Source: Flavobacterium cellulosilyticum
GTDB taxonomy: Bacteria > Bacteroidota > Bacteroidia > Flavobacteriales > Flavobacteriaceae
DNA length: 64,000 bases
Direction of reading: 5' to 3'
NCBI RefSeq assembly: GCF_004349355.1
Contig: NZ_SMFK01000002.1
Location: 434,001 to 498,000 of the forward strand
In this document: positions 34,175 to 45,162 of the stretch, piece by piece
How the letters are laid out: every line of letters starts with the position of its first letter
Numbering within the stretch: the first letter of the stretch is position 1
The notes under the pieces: generated by a model
Database searches by the model: none
The model's input: the letters and a program-made list of their open reading frames with translations, nothing else
What the model was told of the DNA's origin: nothing
Position numbers and translations under genes: made by a program

Positions 34175-36600
34175 AGTATAAAAGTTTTTTTGACAGTGAT
34201 AAGGTCTTTTTGCTCGGGATGTTTTTTGATAAGACTATCGATGGTTTTATTGGCCAAGGGAAGGTTTTTGGTTCTAAAATAGGCTTTGGCCAATTTAATG
34301 CCCAATTCAGGATTGTTAACCTTATTTTTTAGTCCTTTTTTGGCAATTGTAATTCCTTTTGCATCACGGTCGGACCAACAATAGACATCCATTAAAGCCA
34401 AATAGCTGTCATCATAGAAAGGCGTTCTTTTGATAACTTCTAGCAATTCAGTTTCTGCGGTATCGTATTTTTTATCCCAAGCCAGTGTTCTGCCTTTTAG
34501 GGTTCTCACATCAGCATAATTGGGGATTTCATTTAAAATATAATTGCATAAAAGGCGGGCTTTTTCTCGCTCTTTGTTGAATGCAAAGTCTCTTGCTTTT
34601 AAAAATATAGCGTCAAAGGTCATTCCTTTGGTAAGTTCTTTTATGGTTGCAAGTTCTTCTTTCGAGAATTCAAAAGCGGGTTTGGTATAGTTGTTTAATG
34701 ATTTAGGGATAATCTTGTTTTTTTGAGTCAGATAGGCATTCAGTTTTTTAGATTGATTCAAAGTGTCTTCTACTATTTTTAGCATGTCGCTATCATTGAT
34801 GGAGGTAACTTCAAAGTCCTGATCTATTTTATATAAATCGCCATTGGAGTATAAATAGTCTTTATAAATAAATTCGTTTATACTTCCTTTATTTTGCATA
34901 ATAGGAATGGTGTGAATGTTTCTGAATTTCTGAACGGTATCTAATCCAGAGCTCATCCAAGTGGTTTTTTCCATTTTATTCATTTTATAATTATTCATTA
35001 AAAATGACACTAAACTAGGAGTAATGTCCCAATGCGAAGAAACAGATTTAAAAGATTGCGATTTTTTTAATAAGGGACTATTTATAAAAAGCGGCACATG
35101 AAAACGGCATAATTTGTCTTTTTGTGCAATAGGAATTAGCCTGTGATCACCTGTAATAACAAAAATGGTGTTTTTGTATTCTGGTCTTTTGGCATACGCT
35201 TGCATGAAATTTTTGATAGAATGATCGGTGTATAACAAACAGGCATAAATATCTTTGTAGGTGTTCACCTCTTCCTTAGTTAGGGAAAGTGATTTGTTTG
35301 TATTGATGATGCTATCCACTTTTTTTAAGTATTCCTTTTTTTGAGGAAAATCAAAAGGCTCATGATTGGTAAGTGTCATAATGATATCCAATCGTGGGGA
35401 TTTTTTCCCGTCTAATTCCGATAGCGTTTTTTTGAAAATTTCTCCATCAGGATAACCCCAAGTAAAACCACCAGAATTGGCTTTTGTTTTTTCGTAACCA
35501 GGACCAAATTTGTTAATGTCCAGAATATTGTCAATGCCGTTGTATTCTAAAAAATTTAGTCTGTGGTCAAAACTAGATTCATCACCGCAAGAAAAAGAAG
35601 TCGTGTATTCGTTGGCTTTTAAGATGCTAACCAATGAAATATGAGATGGTAAGGGATTCATTTCAAGAAAACCCTTTTCGCCATAAGGCAAAGAACCCAA
35701 AATAGAAGGCAAAGCTCCAAAGGTTCTTCCTGCATTGCTCACGAAATTTTCCCAATAGAGCGATTGTGGAATCAAGGAATCGAGATAAGGTGTGAATCCG
35801 CGATACGCATTTTTGCCAATAAATTCACTTCCTAAACCTTCAACGATGATCATTACAATATTTGGTTTTTCTTCGTTAATTTGAAAAAAAGGCGCCAAAA
35901 CATCGGGAGAATCTTTGAATGGTTTTACTAATGGATATTCGTTTTTAAAAACTAAATCGGCTGCCTTGAATTTGTTTTTGTCGTTTTGAAAACGAATGAT
36001 ATCAGCAGTAAAATAGGCTAATTTATTTTGATACGCTGTTTTTGAAACATCGGAAATTGCCATTTTAAATCCAAAAAGAATAAGTATCGAAATTCCTAAA
36101 ATAAGGTATGTCTTTTTTTGAATGATGTGTTTTGATAGTAGAAAATGAATTCCTAAAAATAATATAGGCAATAGGATATATGGTAGAAAATACAATACCG
36201 AAAGTGATTCAGAGGCTGTTACAGTGATGTACATGTCATTGAAGGAATACCCTAAAAGATCGGCACCTAAATTGACAAGTGTAGTTAAATGGTATTTTAC
36301 TAAAGCATATTGTGCTAGTATTAGTAATGAAAAAATCACTTTAATGATTGTTTCGTTCCAAGGTTTTTTGATGAATGACAACAATAGATACAAAGGAAAA
36401 AACAATATTCCTATAAGTATGCCAGTCGTAAAATCATTGGTTAATTTGTATACTAATGTAGTGGCAGTAGCAGCTAATTGTATTCCGTTGACTACTTTTG
36501 AAATTATTTCAAAAACACTAATTAACCAAAAAGTAAGTATTAGTGCAGTATTTAAATAAATATATTTGTAACTAGTATTGAATTGATCCTTTATCTTCAT
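34171..36600 (-). CDS. LtaS-like sulfatase-fold phosphotransferase with C-terminal TPRs
   Basis: 809 residues: five N-terminal transmembrane helices (about 12-185), an alkaline-phosphatase/sulfatase fold (about 245-545), and a TPR-like tail (about 660-809) resembling the first part of the YaiO partner. Metal and nucleophile residues of lipoteichoic-acid-synthase-type enzymes are recognisable: E254 in VEGLGSEF, T293 in GRTFGALPSIL, CGDESSFDHR and ITGDHRLIP. Such enzymes move phosphoglycerol or phosphoethanolamine onto glycans, outside the membrane. The TPR fusion is unusual and suggests docking to YaiO or to the polymer. The specific donor is unknown. Confidence 0.85.
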   Translation of the reverse strand: MKIKDQFNTSYKYIYLNTALILTFWLISVFEIISKVVNGIQLAATATTLVYKLTNDFTTGILIGILFFPLYLLLSFIKKPWNETIIKVIFSLLILAQYALVKYHLTTLVNLGADLLGYSFNDMYITVTASESLSVLYFLPYILLPILFLGIHFLLSKHIIQKKTYLILGISILILFGFKMAISDVSKTAYQNKLAYFTADIIRFQNDKNKFKAADLVFKNEYPLVKPFKDSPDVLAPFFQINEEKPNIVMIIVEGLGSEFIGKNAYRGFTPYLDSLIPQSLYWENFVSNAGRTFGALPSILGSLPYGEKGFLEMNPLPSHISLVSILKANEYTTSFSCGDESSFDHRLNFLEYNGIDNILDINKFGPGYEKTKANSGGFTWGYPDGEIFKKTLSELDGKKSPRLDIIMTLTNHEPFDFPQKKEYLKKVDSIINTNKSLSLTKEEVNTYKDIYACLLYTDHSIKNFMQAYAKRPEYKNTIFVITGDHRLIPIAQKDKLCRFHVPLFINSPLLKKSQSFKSVSSHWDITPSLVSFLMNNYKMNKMEKTTWMSSGLDTVQKFRNIHTIPIMQNKGSINEFIYKDYLYSNGDLYKIDQDFEVTSINDSDMLKIVEDTLNQSKKLNAYLTQKNKIIPKSLNNYTKPAFEFSKEELATIKELTKGMTFDAIFLKARDFAFNKEREKARLLCNYILNEIPNYADVRTLKGRTLAWDKKYDTAETELLEVIKRTPFYDDSYLALMDVYCWSDRDAKGITIAKKGLKNKVNNPELGIKLAKAYFRTKNLPLANKTIDSLIKKHPEQKDLITVKKTFIL

Positions 36601-36634
36601 TCTATTTTATGTTTCCTGTAACTTTTGCAAGTTA

Positions 36635-38074
36635 TTAATTTGACATCCCTTTTCGAACCATTTCTCCCCATTTTAATTTTTTATTAAAATAGTAGTCGTA
36701 ATTCCCTTTAATTGCAGCATATAATATCACAGGGTGATTTAAAATAGGTTCTAATAAAGCGGTAATGATTAATTGAATTCCAATTCCTCTTTTCTTGTAT
36801 TGATGATAAGTAAGTTCTTCCGTAATTATAGTTATAATTGAAAAAAAGACAGTAAATAAATAAGCTAAAATGATATAGGCAATAGCATAATCCCATTTTA
36901 CATTTCCAATTATTATCAGGAAAATAAAATAGAATATTCCGGCAACTTCAATTAATGGGGCAAGCCGTTCAAATATCAACCAGTACGGAAAACTAATTGT
37001 ACCTAGTGTTTTGTATTTTGGATTAAAACCTATTTTTTTATGTTTTTTTAGCGTTTCAATAGTACCACGTGTCCATCTGTTTCTTTGTGAAATAAATATT
37101 TTCATGTTATCAGGAGCTTCTGTCCAGCATAATGGATCTGGAATATAAGCCACTTTGTATTTTATTTTTAGTTCTTCCATGTGCCGTCTCATTCTTACAA
37201 TGATTTCCATATCTTCTCCTACGGTATGAGTGTCATAACCGCCCGCTTCAATAGCAATTCTTTTGTCAAACATTCCAAATGCACCTGAAATCACTAATAA
37301 TCCATTGAGCTTACTCCAAGCCATTCTTCCTAATAAAAAAGCCCTTAAGTATTCTAAAATTTGTCCTCTTACAATCATATTAGTAGGTAAGTTCACATCG
37401 ATAAGTTTACCATCTTTTATAATACAGGAGTTCGCGATTCGTATCACTCCTCCTGATGCAATTACTTTTGAATCACCAGCTTCTAAAAAGGGTTTAATCA
37501 TTTTTTGAAGTGAATCTTCGATAAGTAAACAATCTACATCGATACAGGCAACATATTTGTTGGAACTAATGTTTAACCCCATATTTAGAGCATCTGCTTT
37601 ACCACCATTTACTTTGTCAACTACAATTAATTTTTCGAAAGCTGGATTTGTAGATTTAAATACACCTTCTCTAAGGGGTTTAGTTGGGATTTTAACGTTT
37701 ATTGTGTAATCAATTTTAACCAAATCGTAGGCTTCTATCAATTTTTCTAGACTATCATCTTTGCTACCGTCATTCACTATAATTACATCATAAGAGGAGT
37801 AATGGTTGGATAATAAGGAACGAACATTATCAACAACATTCAAGGTTTCATTATAGGCTGGGGCAATAATTGAAATAGAAGGAGAAATAGAGGAGGATAG
37901 AATATCTTTGTAATTTACAAAACTATTCTTTTTGATATAAATCGCAGTTTCTTTTATAGAAATTAATGCTAATAGTAAATAGGATAGAATTGCAAGAAAA
38001 GCAAATCCAAAAAATAGATATTCAAACAAATTTAGTACAAAAGAAAGTATATTTATTCCCATATTAACTGGCAT
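36635..38074 (-). CDS. Processive family-2 glycosyltransferase (PgaC/cellulose synthase-like)
   Basis: 479 residues. One N-terminal membrane segment (about 15-40), a GT2 catalytic domain, and three C-terminal helices (about 365-460). All landmarks of processive synthases are present: IIVNDGSKD (D102), CIDVDC (DxD near 179-181), GED (286-288) and QRNRWTRG (QxxRW, 330-334). It should polymerise a sugar such as N-acetylglucosamine across the inner membrane. It overlaps the HEAT-repeat gene by 11 bases and precedes the sulfatase gene by 34. The polymer identity cannot be deduced. Confidence 0.93.
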   Translation of the reverse strand: MPVNMGINILSFVLNLFEYLFFGFAFLAILSYLLLALISIKETAIYIKKNSFVNYKDILSSSISPSISIIAPAYNETLNVVDNVRSLLSNHYSSYDVIIVNDGSKDDSLEKLIEAYDLVKIDYTINVKIPTKPLREGVFKSTNPAFEKLIVVDKVNGGKADALNMGLNISSNKYVACIDVDCLLIEDSLQKMIKPFLEAGDSKVIASGGVIRIANSCIIKDGKLIDVNLPTNMIVRGQILEYLRAFLLGRMAWSKLNGLLVISGAFGMFDKRIAIEAGGYDTHTVGEDMEIIVRMRRHMEELKIKYKVAYIPDPLCWTEAPDNMKIFISQRNRWTRGTIETLKKHKKIGFNPKYKTLGTISFPYWLIFERLAPLIEVAGIFYFIFLIIIGNVKWDYAIAYIILAYLFTVFFSIITIITEELTYHQYKKRGIGIQLIITALLEPILNHPVILYAAIKGNYDYYFNKKLKWGEMVRKGMSN

Positions 38075-39170
38075 TATTTAGATTCGTTTTTTCTAAAAAC
38101 TCAATATTATTTGTCAAAGTCTTTAAATGATAACCTTCATCATCATCTATAGCCTTTAAAATTTTCAATGCTGATGTTTTAATCTCAAAATTCTCGTTAT
38201 TAATATGATCCAATATAAAAGGAACATCACTAATTTCATAGAGACTTTCCATGATTTTAAAGATAACTTCTTGTTCCTCAATAGTTCGTTGGTTAAAATC
38301 ATTTTTTAAAATAATAAATGATTCAATGTCACCAAAATGTGACAATACTTCAAGAGCTTCAATTCTAATTGCCGGATCAGAATGGCTTAACAGTTTTATT
38401 AATGTATCCTTAGCTTCGTATTGATTGAATGTTTTTGTCAGTTTTAAAGAAAATGAAACTACAGAATTATTTGAAGATTCTAGCCATACGGAAAAATCTG
38501 GTGTTTCTTGATTTTCAAATTTTTTGAGGATTTCTATTAATCTAATTTGATCCCATTCGGTTAACCTACATACTAAGAGATTTAAAAATTCAAGTCCTTC
38601 AAAACGAAACAATTTGACTAAATACCTTTGAATTTCCAAACGAACTTCTCTTTTTGGGTGATTTACGTGCAGTAGAACTTCATCGTGTACTTCTTTTATC
38701 TCAAATTGCGCGAGTTCTTTGATTCCACTTGCAATGGTTTCCCATTTTTTATTTTTTAATTTAGAAGAAGCATAGTGTAATAACCCAGTTTGATAATACA
38801 ATTTTTGAATTGCATCAGCCATTTCACCTGAAATCTCATTTCTTAATTTTAATAATGTGTTAGAAATTAGCTTTCTTTTTAAACTGCTACTAGCACATTG
38901 TCGTAAATAATTTACAATTATTTGTTGTTCATTAGTAATTTCTTGATCCTTATTTCCAGAATATAAATATTTAATAAGATCCTGCTCATATTTTTTTTCG
39001 TAAACGGTTTCAATTCTTTCTTTTGATCGTAACCTTTTTCTAATGTGATTTAAATATATAATTAAGCCAATAATGACAAATAAAAAAACAACACTCAAAA
39101 CCCAAGTGAATTGAATGATTGCAGGTGCATTTATTAGATACTCAACAATATGGTTGTATAGATTAATCAA
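38064..39170 (-). CDS. Membrane-anchored HEAT-repeat protein of the polysaccharide operon
   Basis: 368 residues. One N-terminal transmembrane helix (about 20-42) and a basic linker lead to a long all-helical region with HEAT-like repeats (for example SHSDPAIRIEALEVLSHFGD and NENFEIKTSALKILKAIDD). The frame starts with TTG at 39170, whose TTGA overlaps the stop of the receiver gene; there is no ATG for over 100 codons, so the TTG start is likely real. HEAT arrays are protein-binding scaffolds. Placement between a receiver domain and a glycosyltransferase suggests it carries the phosphorylation signal to the synthase. Confidence 0.8.
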   Translation of the reverse strand: MINLYNHIVEYLINAPAIIQFTWVLSVVFLFVIIGLIIYLNHIRKRLRSKERIETVYEKKYEQDLIKYLYSGNKDQEITNEQQIIVNYLRQCASSSLKRKLISNTLLKLRNEISGEMADAIQKLYYQTGLLHYASSKLKNKKWETIASGIKELAQFEIKEVHDEVLLHVNHPKREVRLEIQRYLVKLFRFEGLEFLNLLVCRLTEWDQIRLIEILKKFENQETPDFSVWLESSNNSVVSFSLKLTKTFNQYEAKDTLIKLLSHSDPAIRIEALEVLSHFGDIESFIILKNDFNQRTIEEQEVIFKIMESLYEISDVPFILDHINNENFEIKTSALKILKAIDDDEGYHLKTLTNNIEFLEKTNLNNAS

Positions 39171-39559
39171 TACTTTTGAAGTAGGGTTTGTTGATGAAGG
39201 TTTCTATTAATTCTTAAAACTAATTCATTTGGACTAAATGGTTTACTCATAAAATCAGAAGCTCCTAAATTGAATGCTTTAATAACCATTTCTTCTTGTC
39301 CAGAAGCAGAGAAAACGATAATGGGAGTAGATAGATTTAATTTATTTCTAACGTGACTTATAAGTTCTAATCCACTTACAAAAGGCATCATAATATCCGT
39401 AAGTATAAAATCGGGATTATGTTCTTCTATTAAATCAATTGCTTCTTTTCCATTAGCTGCCATGAAAATTTTATATCCTTCATTTTCCAATTTATATTTT
39501 AGTAATAATGCTAGTATCGAATTATCTTCAGCAACTACAATTTTTTTGGCATAATTCAT
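39167..39559 (-). CDS. Stand-alone response-regulator receiver domain
   Basis: 130 residues, a single CheY-like domain and no output domain. The acidic pocket is in VVAEDN, the phospho-acceptor aspartate in FILTDIMMP, the switch residue in VFSASG, and the conserved lysine in SKPFSP. It is the first gene of the five-gene operon and overlaps the HEAT gene by four bases. With no histidine kinase nearby it must be phosphorylated from elsewhere and act by protein binding, presumably on the HEAT protein or glycosyltransferase. Confidence 0.93.
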   Translation of the reverse strand: MNYAKKIVVAEDNSILALLLKYKLENEGYKIFMAANGKEAIDLIEEHNPDFILTDIMMPFVSGLELISHVRNKLNLSTPIIVFSASGQEEMVIKAFNLGASDFMSKPFSPNELVLRINRNLHQQTLLQKY

Positions 39560-39739
39560 AATAAGTTTATTGTTAGGTTAACATTAGGTAAATAGGGTGT
39601 ATCAAATTTAATATTATTTTTTTTGATATAATCGATTAAATGCGAATTAATACCGATAAAACACACAAATTTAATTAAAAGTAAGGTAAAGATTACAATA
39701 AATACAATGTGATTCTTGGGTGTAAAATTATTTAATATA

Positions 39740-39784
39740 AAAAGGTATTACCAAATATTTTAAATAATTGGTAATACCTTTTTA
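39740..39784 (-). terminator. Hairpin terminator of the DUF2400 gene
   Basis: AAAAGGTATTACCAA (39740-39754) pairs perfectly with TTGGTAATACCTTTT (39768-39782), with further A/T pairing in the loop. It lies beyond the stop of the minus-strand gene at 39815. Confidence 0.85.
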
Positions 39785-39814
39785 TTGCGTTTGTTTATGT
39801 TATAAAATACTTTT

Positions 39815-40582
39815 TTAAATAAAACCTTCAAAAACACCCAATCCAAATAAAGCAAAATCATATTTTGCGGGATCATTTGGGTCTAGTTCTCGAAGTTTTG
39901 TGTCCAATTCAGTCAAGGCTTTTCCATCGTTTTGTTTTCGAGTCAACATTCCAAGTTTTCGAGCCACATTTCCAGAATGAACATCAAGAGGACATGATAG
40001 GATCGAAGGCGAGATGCTTTTCCAGATTCCCAAATCCACGCCCTTATTGTCCTGGCGACAAAACCAGCGTAGCATCATATTTATCCGTTTGGCAGCAGAA
40101 CCATTCATGGGGTCCGAAATGTGTTTTTGAGTTCGGTATTGATGAGGGATTTCGAAAAAAACCTTCTTGAATTCGGAGATGCTTTTTTGCATCGAATTTG
40201 GTTCTTGTTGTTTAGAAAAAACAGCTTCAAGGCCGTCGTGGTTTTTATAAATATGCTGCAAACCTCGTATGAAACTGGTAAAATCTTGTCCGTTATACGT
40301 TCTATGTACAAAAGATTCCATGCGTTCCAAATCATATTCTGAATGTGACATCACAAAATCATATGGGGAATTTCCCATCAAATCCATCATTTTATGGGAG
40401 TTTTTGATAATCATTTTACGATTTCCCCATGCAATGGTAGCGCTCAAAAACCCCGCAATTTCAATGTCTTCTTTTTGCGAAAACAAATGCGGAATTTGAA
40501 CAGGGTCACTTTCAATAAAATCGAGTGTATTGTATTGAATGACTTTTTCGTCAAGGAAGGATTTGAGTTCGGATGTTGTCAT
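39815..40582 (-). CDS. TIGR02757/DUF2400-family protein
   Basis: 255 residues, full length for the family. Conserved stretches include the N-terminal SDPVQIPHLFSQKEDIEIAG, FLSATIAWGNRKMI, and CPLDVHSGNVARKLG, with NMMLRWFCRQDNKGVDLGIW in the middle. The fold resembles helix-hairpin-helix DNA glycosylases, but no catalytic function has been shown that I know of. A monocistronic gene between the exopolysaccharide operon and a palindromic repeat. Confidence 0.88.
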   Translation of the reverse strand: MTTSELKSFLDEKVIQYNTLDFIESDPVQIPHLFSQKEDIEIAGFLSATIAWGNRKMIIKNSHKMMDLMGNSPYDFVMSHSEYDLERMESFVHRTYNGQDFTSFIRGLQHIYKNHDGLEAVFSKQQEPNSMQKSISEFKKVFFEIPHQYRTQKHISDPMNGSAAKRINMMLRWFCRQDNKGVDLGIWKSISPSILSCPLDVHSGNVARKLGMLTRKQNDGKALTELDTKLRELDPNDPAKYDFALFGLGVFEGFI

Positions 40583-40751
40583 AATTTAAGGAAGGATCGT
40601 ATTGGTTTATCGAAATATATAAGTAAAGGTATGCCAAATAATACTTGTAGTTTGGAATAATACAGCTGTATTCTGAACTATTTTGGATCGGACTATTTTC
40701 AGTAGACAGCATGCAAAGCTTCAATTTATATAATATAAAAAGTACAAAAAG

Positions 40752-40880
40752 TTATACCAATAATTTATAAAAAAGACCAATTTGTCAAATCGAGCGCAAT
40801 CGAGATACATTACTATTTCTCGACTGCGCTCCATTTGACAAAAACAGAATTGGTCTAAAACGTATTTTCGTTTGGTATAA
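40752..40880. repeat. 129-base nested palindromic repeat
   Basis: TTATACCAA (40752-40760) pairs with TTGGTATAA (40872-40880). Inside, GACCAATTTGTCAAATCGAG and GCGCAATCGAGA pair with TCTCGACTGCGCTC and ATTTGACA...GAATTGGTC. The TTGTCAAATCGAGCGCAGTCGAGA phrase is one I know from intergenic repeats in Flavobacterium. It lies in the gene-free stretch 40583-41024. Confidence 0.75.
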
Positions 40881-40937
40881 TATGGTGGTTTTTCAGTTAA
40901 GGATTTTTATTACATCCTATTCGAATACATTTAAAAA

Positions 40938-40972
40938 AAAACAGTAGTAAGCATTTGCTCACTACTGTTTTA
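40938..40972 (-). terminator. Hairpin terminator of icd
   Basis: AACAGTAGT pairs with ACTACTGTT, with an inner AGC/GCT pair. It sits 55 bases past the icd stop; the minus-strand side is T-rich. Confidence 0.8.
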
Positions 40973-41024
40973 AGAAAATATAATCCTAAATTTAGTTTTT
41001 AGAACTAAAGAAGTTTTTAATTGT

Positions 41025-43271
<2,247 letters not shown>

Positions 43272-43284
43272 TTATTTTGGGGTA

Positions 43285-43292
43285 CAAATGTA
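43285..43292 (-). promoter_or_regulatory. -7 element of icd (TACATTTG)
   Basis: Perfect TAnnTTTG on the minus strand, 38 bases before the icd ATG. Confidence 0.55.
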
Positions 43293-43477
43293 AGAAAAAC
43301 GTTTTCGTTAATGGTATAACACTCAGTTTATGTTTGATTTAGTTTCAACAATTATGGAATTATTATTTTTTTATTTTCTAAAAGAGAATTATTAATTATA
43401 AGGTTCGTTTTTTAATAAAATGAAAATATTAGATTAAAAAACAACCCTCTTTTATTTCGTTTTTTTTATAAAAGAAA

Positions 43478-43509
43478 AGTCCCGTTTCGATTTGAATCGG
43501 AACGGGACT
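43478..43509 (-). terminator. Terminator of rplS
   Basis: AGTCCCGTTTCGATT (43478-43492) pairs with AATCGGAACGGGACT (43495-43509) with one mismatch, a 15-bp stem with a two-base loop. T-rich minus-strand sequence follows. It sits 22 bases past the rplS stop. Confidence 0.88.
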
Positions 43510-43530
43510 AATAATGTAAAAGATAGTTGA

Positions 43531-43881
43531 TTATCTTCTTTTATCTCTAATTTTTGCTTTTTTACCAGTAAGTTCTCTGAAGTAGAAAATTCTAGCTCTA
43601 CGTACAGCACCTTTCTTGTTGATTTCAATTTTTTGCAAAGCTGGCAAGTTAACTGGGAAGATACGCTCAACTCCAATTGCACCTGACATTTTACGTATTG
43701 TAAAAGTTTCTGTGTTACCAGAACCTCTTCTTTGAATTACAACACCTTTAAAAAACTGTGTTCTTGTTTTTTCACCCTCTTTAATTTCGTAGTAAACTGT
43801 GATTGTGTCTCCAGCTCCGAATACAGGGAAATCTTTTTTAGCAACTAACTCGTCTTTAACGAATTTCATTAAATCTGCCAT
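43531..43881 (-). CDS. rplS: 50S ribosomal protein L19
   Basis: 116 residues from the ATG at 43881 (MADLMKFVKDELV); the longer frame is untypical and rejected. Conserved L19 blocks are DTITVYYEIKEGEKTRTQFFKGVVIQ, RRGSGNTETFTIRKMSGAIGVERIFP, and GAVRRARIFYFRELTGKKAKI. L19 sits at the interface of the two ribosomal subunits. As in many bacteria it is near trmD, here separated by 418 bases of repeats instead of being directly linked. Confidence 0.98.
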   Translation of the reverse strand: MADLMKFVKDELVAKKDFPVFGAGDTITVYYEIKEGEKTRTQFFKGVVIQRRGSGNTETFTIRKMSGAIGVERIFPVNLPALQKIEINKKGAVRRARIFYFRELTGKKAKIRDKRR

Positions 43882-43955
43882 GATAATTTTTTTAATTATG
43901 GTTTTATATAGAGCAACATTCACGGATTTCGCCAGAGGTTGGTCTAATGAGGGCG

Positions 43956-43963
43956 CAAATTTA
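43956..43963 (-). promoter_or_regulatory. -7 element of rplS (TAAATTTG)
   Basis: Perfect TAnnTTTG on the minus strand about 75 bases before the rplS ATG, giving a leader of roughly 70 bases. The leader could hold an L19 autoregulatory structure, but none is obvious. Confidence 0.5.
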
Positions 43964-44044
43964 CATCTTTTGTTTTAATTTACAAACTTTATTTTATTTT
44001 ACCCAGAATTGTGTGGTTTTTATAAATTTAAAACGCTAAACCAG

Positions 44045-44100
44045 TAAGGAAATTAAGGTTCATTAAGATTAAAATGACTTAATCTACCTTAATTTCCTTA
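44045..44100. repeat. Inverted repeat of the TTAATTTCCTTAATGG type
   Basis: TAAGGAAATTAAGGT (44045-44059) pairs perfectly with ACCTTAATTTCCTTA (44086-44100), with further pairing in the loop (AAGATTA / TTAATCT). CTTAATTT-CTTAA-GGTT phrases of the same type recur near 58106-58236. Confidence 0.7.
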
Positions 44101-44193
44101 ATGGTTTTTTTGTTTTTTTAATATTTTATTTACTATTTGATAAAACACAAACATTTTTTTGTACAATCTTTACTTTTAAGTATTCAGTTAACA

Positions 44194-44295
44194 GTTTTTA
44201 GTGGTCAGTTAGTTAGGGCAATCAAATAGAAACTAACCACAAATCATTTGTTCTTTCCAACAAAACTGAATAATAAAAACTGACCACTGACCACT
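44194..44295. repeat. Inverted repeat of the AGTGGTCAGT type
   Basis: AGTGGTCAGTT near 44200 is complementary to AACTGACCACT near 44279-44289, where ACTGACCACT is tandemly doubled. It ends just before the trmD stop. A related GTGATCAGTGAAT palindrome lies at 52027-52057. Confidence 0.6.
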
Positions 44296-44299
44296 TTAT

Positions 44300-44974
44300 T
44301 TATTCCAGTAAGTCAGGACGTCTAGTTTTAGTGTGTTCATAAGCCATATCTTCTCTCCATTTGTCGATTTTGGACGAGTGCCCACTCAACAAAACTTCGG
44401 GAACTTTCCATCCTTTATAATCCGCAGGTCTAGTGTATATGGGACCGGATAATAAATTATCTTGAAAACTATCGGTCAATGCCGAGGTTTCATCACTCAA
44501 AACTCCGGGGATAAGTCTAATTATAGCATCGCATAAAACCAAGGCACCTAATTCGCCTCCACTTAAAACATAATCACCTATAGAAATTTCTTTGGTAATA
44601 AATTGGTCGCGCACTCTTTGATCTACTCCTTTATAATGACCACAAAGAATAATGATATTTTCATACATCGACATGGTGTTCGCCATTTTTTGATTCAATG
44701 TTTCCCCATCAGGCGACATGTAGATAATTTCGTCGTAGGATCTTTCGCTTTTCAAATGAGCGATACAGTCGTCAATAGGTTGAATATTCATCACCATTCC
44801 GGCTCCACCACCATATGGGTAGTCGTCTACGCTCTTTTGTTTATTGGTCGTGTAATCGCGTAAATTATGAAAATTAACTTCCACAATTCCTTTGTCTATA
44901 GCGCGTTTCATCATCGAAGCTTCAAACGGACTTCGTAATAATTCAGGTAAAACGGTAATAATATCTATTCGCAT
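44300..44974 (-). CDS. trmD: tRNA (guanine37-N1)-methyltransferase
   Basis: 224 residues from the ATG at 44974 ([13 protein letters not shown]). The longer frame starts with a TTG inside the predicted -7 element and is rejected. SPOUT-class trefoil-knot motifs are clear: [38 protein letters not shown], and [16 protein letters not shown], plus the C-terminal [16 protein letters not shown]. It methylates G37 of tRNAs to prevent frameshifting. Confidence 0.98.
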   Translation of the reverse strand: MRIDIITVLPELLRSPFEASMMKRAIDKGIVEVNFHNLRDYTTNKQKSVDDYPYGGGAGMVMNIQPIDDCIAHLKSERSYDEIIYMSPDGETLNQKMANTMSMYENIIILCGHYKGVDQRVRDQFITKEISIGDYVLSGGELGALVLCDAIIRLIPGVLSDETSALTDSFQDNLLSGPIYTRPADYKGWKVPEVLLSGHSSKIDKWREDMAYEHTKTRRPDLLE

Positions 44975-44993
44975 TTTTTTATTTTCTAGTTTG

Positions 44994-45001
44994 CAAAGGT
45001 A
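44994..45001 (-). promoter_or_regulatory. -7 element of trmD (TACCTTTG)
   Basis: Perfect TAnnTTTG on the minus strand, 20 bases before the trmD ATG. Confidence 0.6.
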
Positions 45002-45162
45002 CAAAGTTTCATCGATTCGAAGTTTGATTGCTTAATTTGGCTCGCTTATTGTTTTGTAAAATTCATTAACAGGTTTATTTACTATTGAATATCTATGGTT
45101 GCTGGCGAATAAATTGATAAATATTTGTTACTTTTAAACTCTTAAAAATTAAAAATTAAAAT

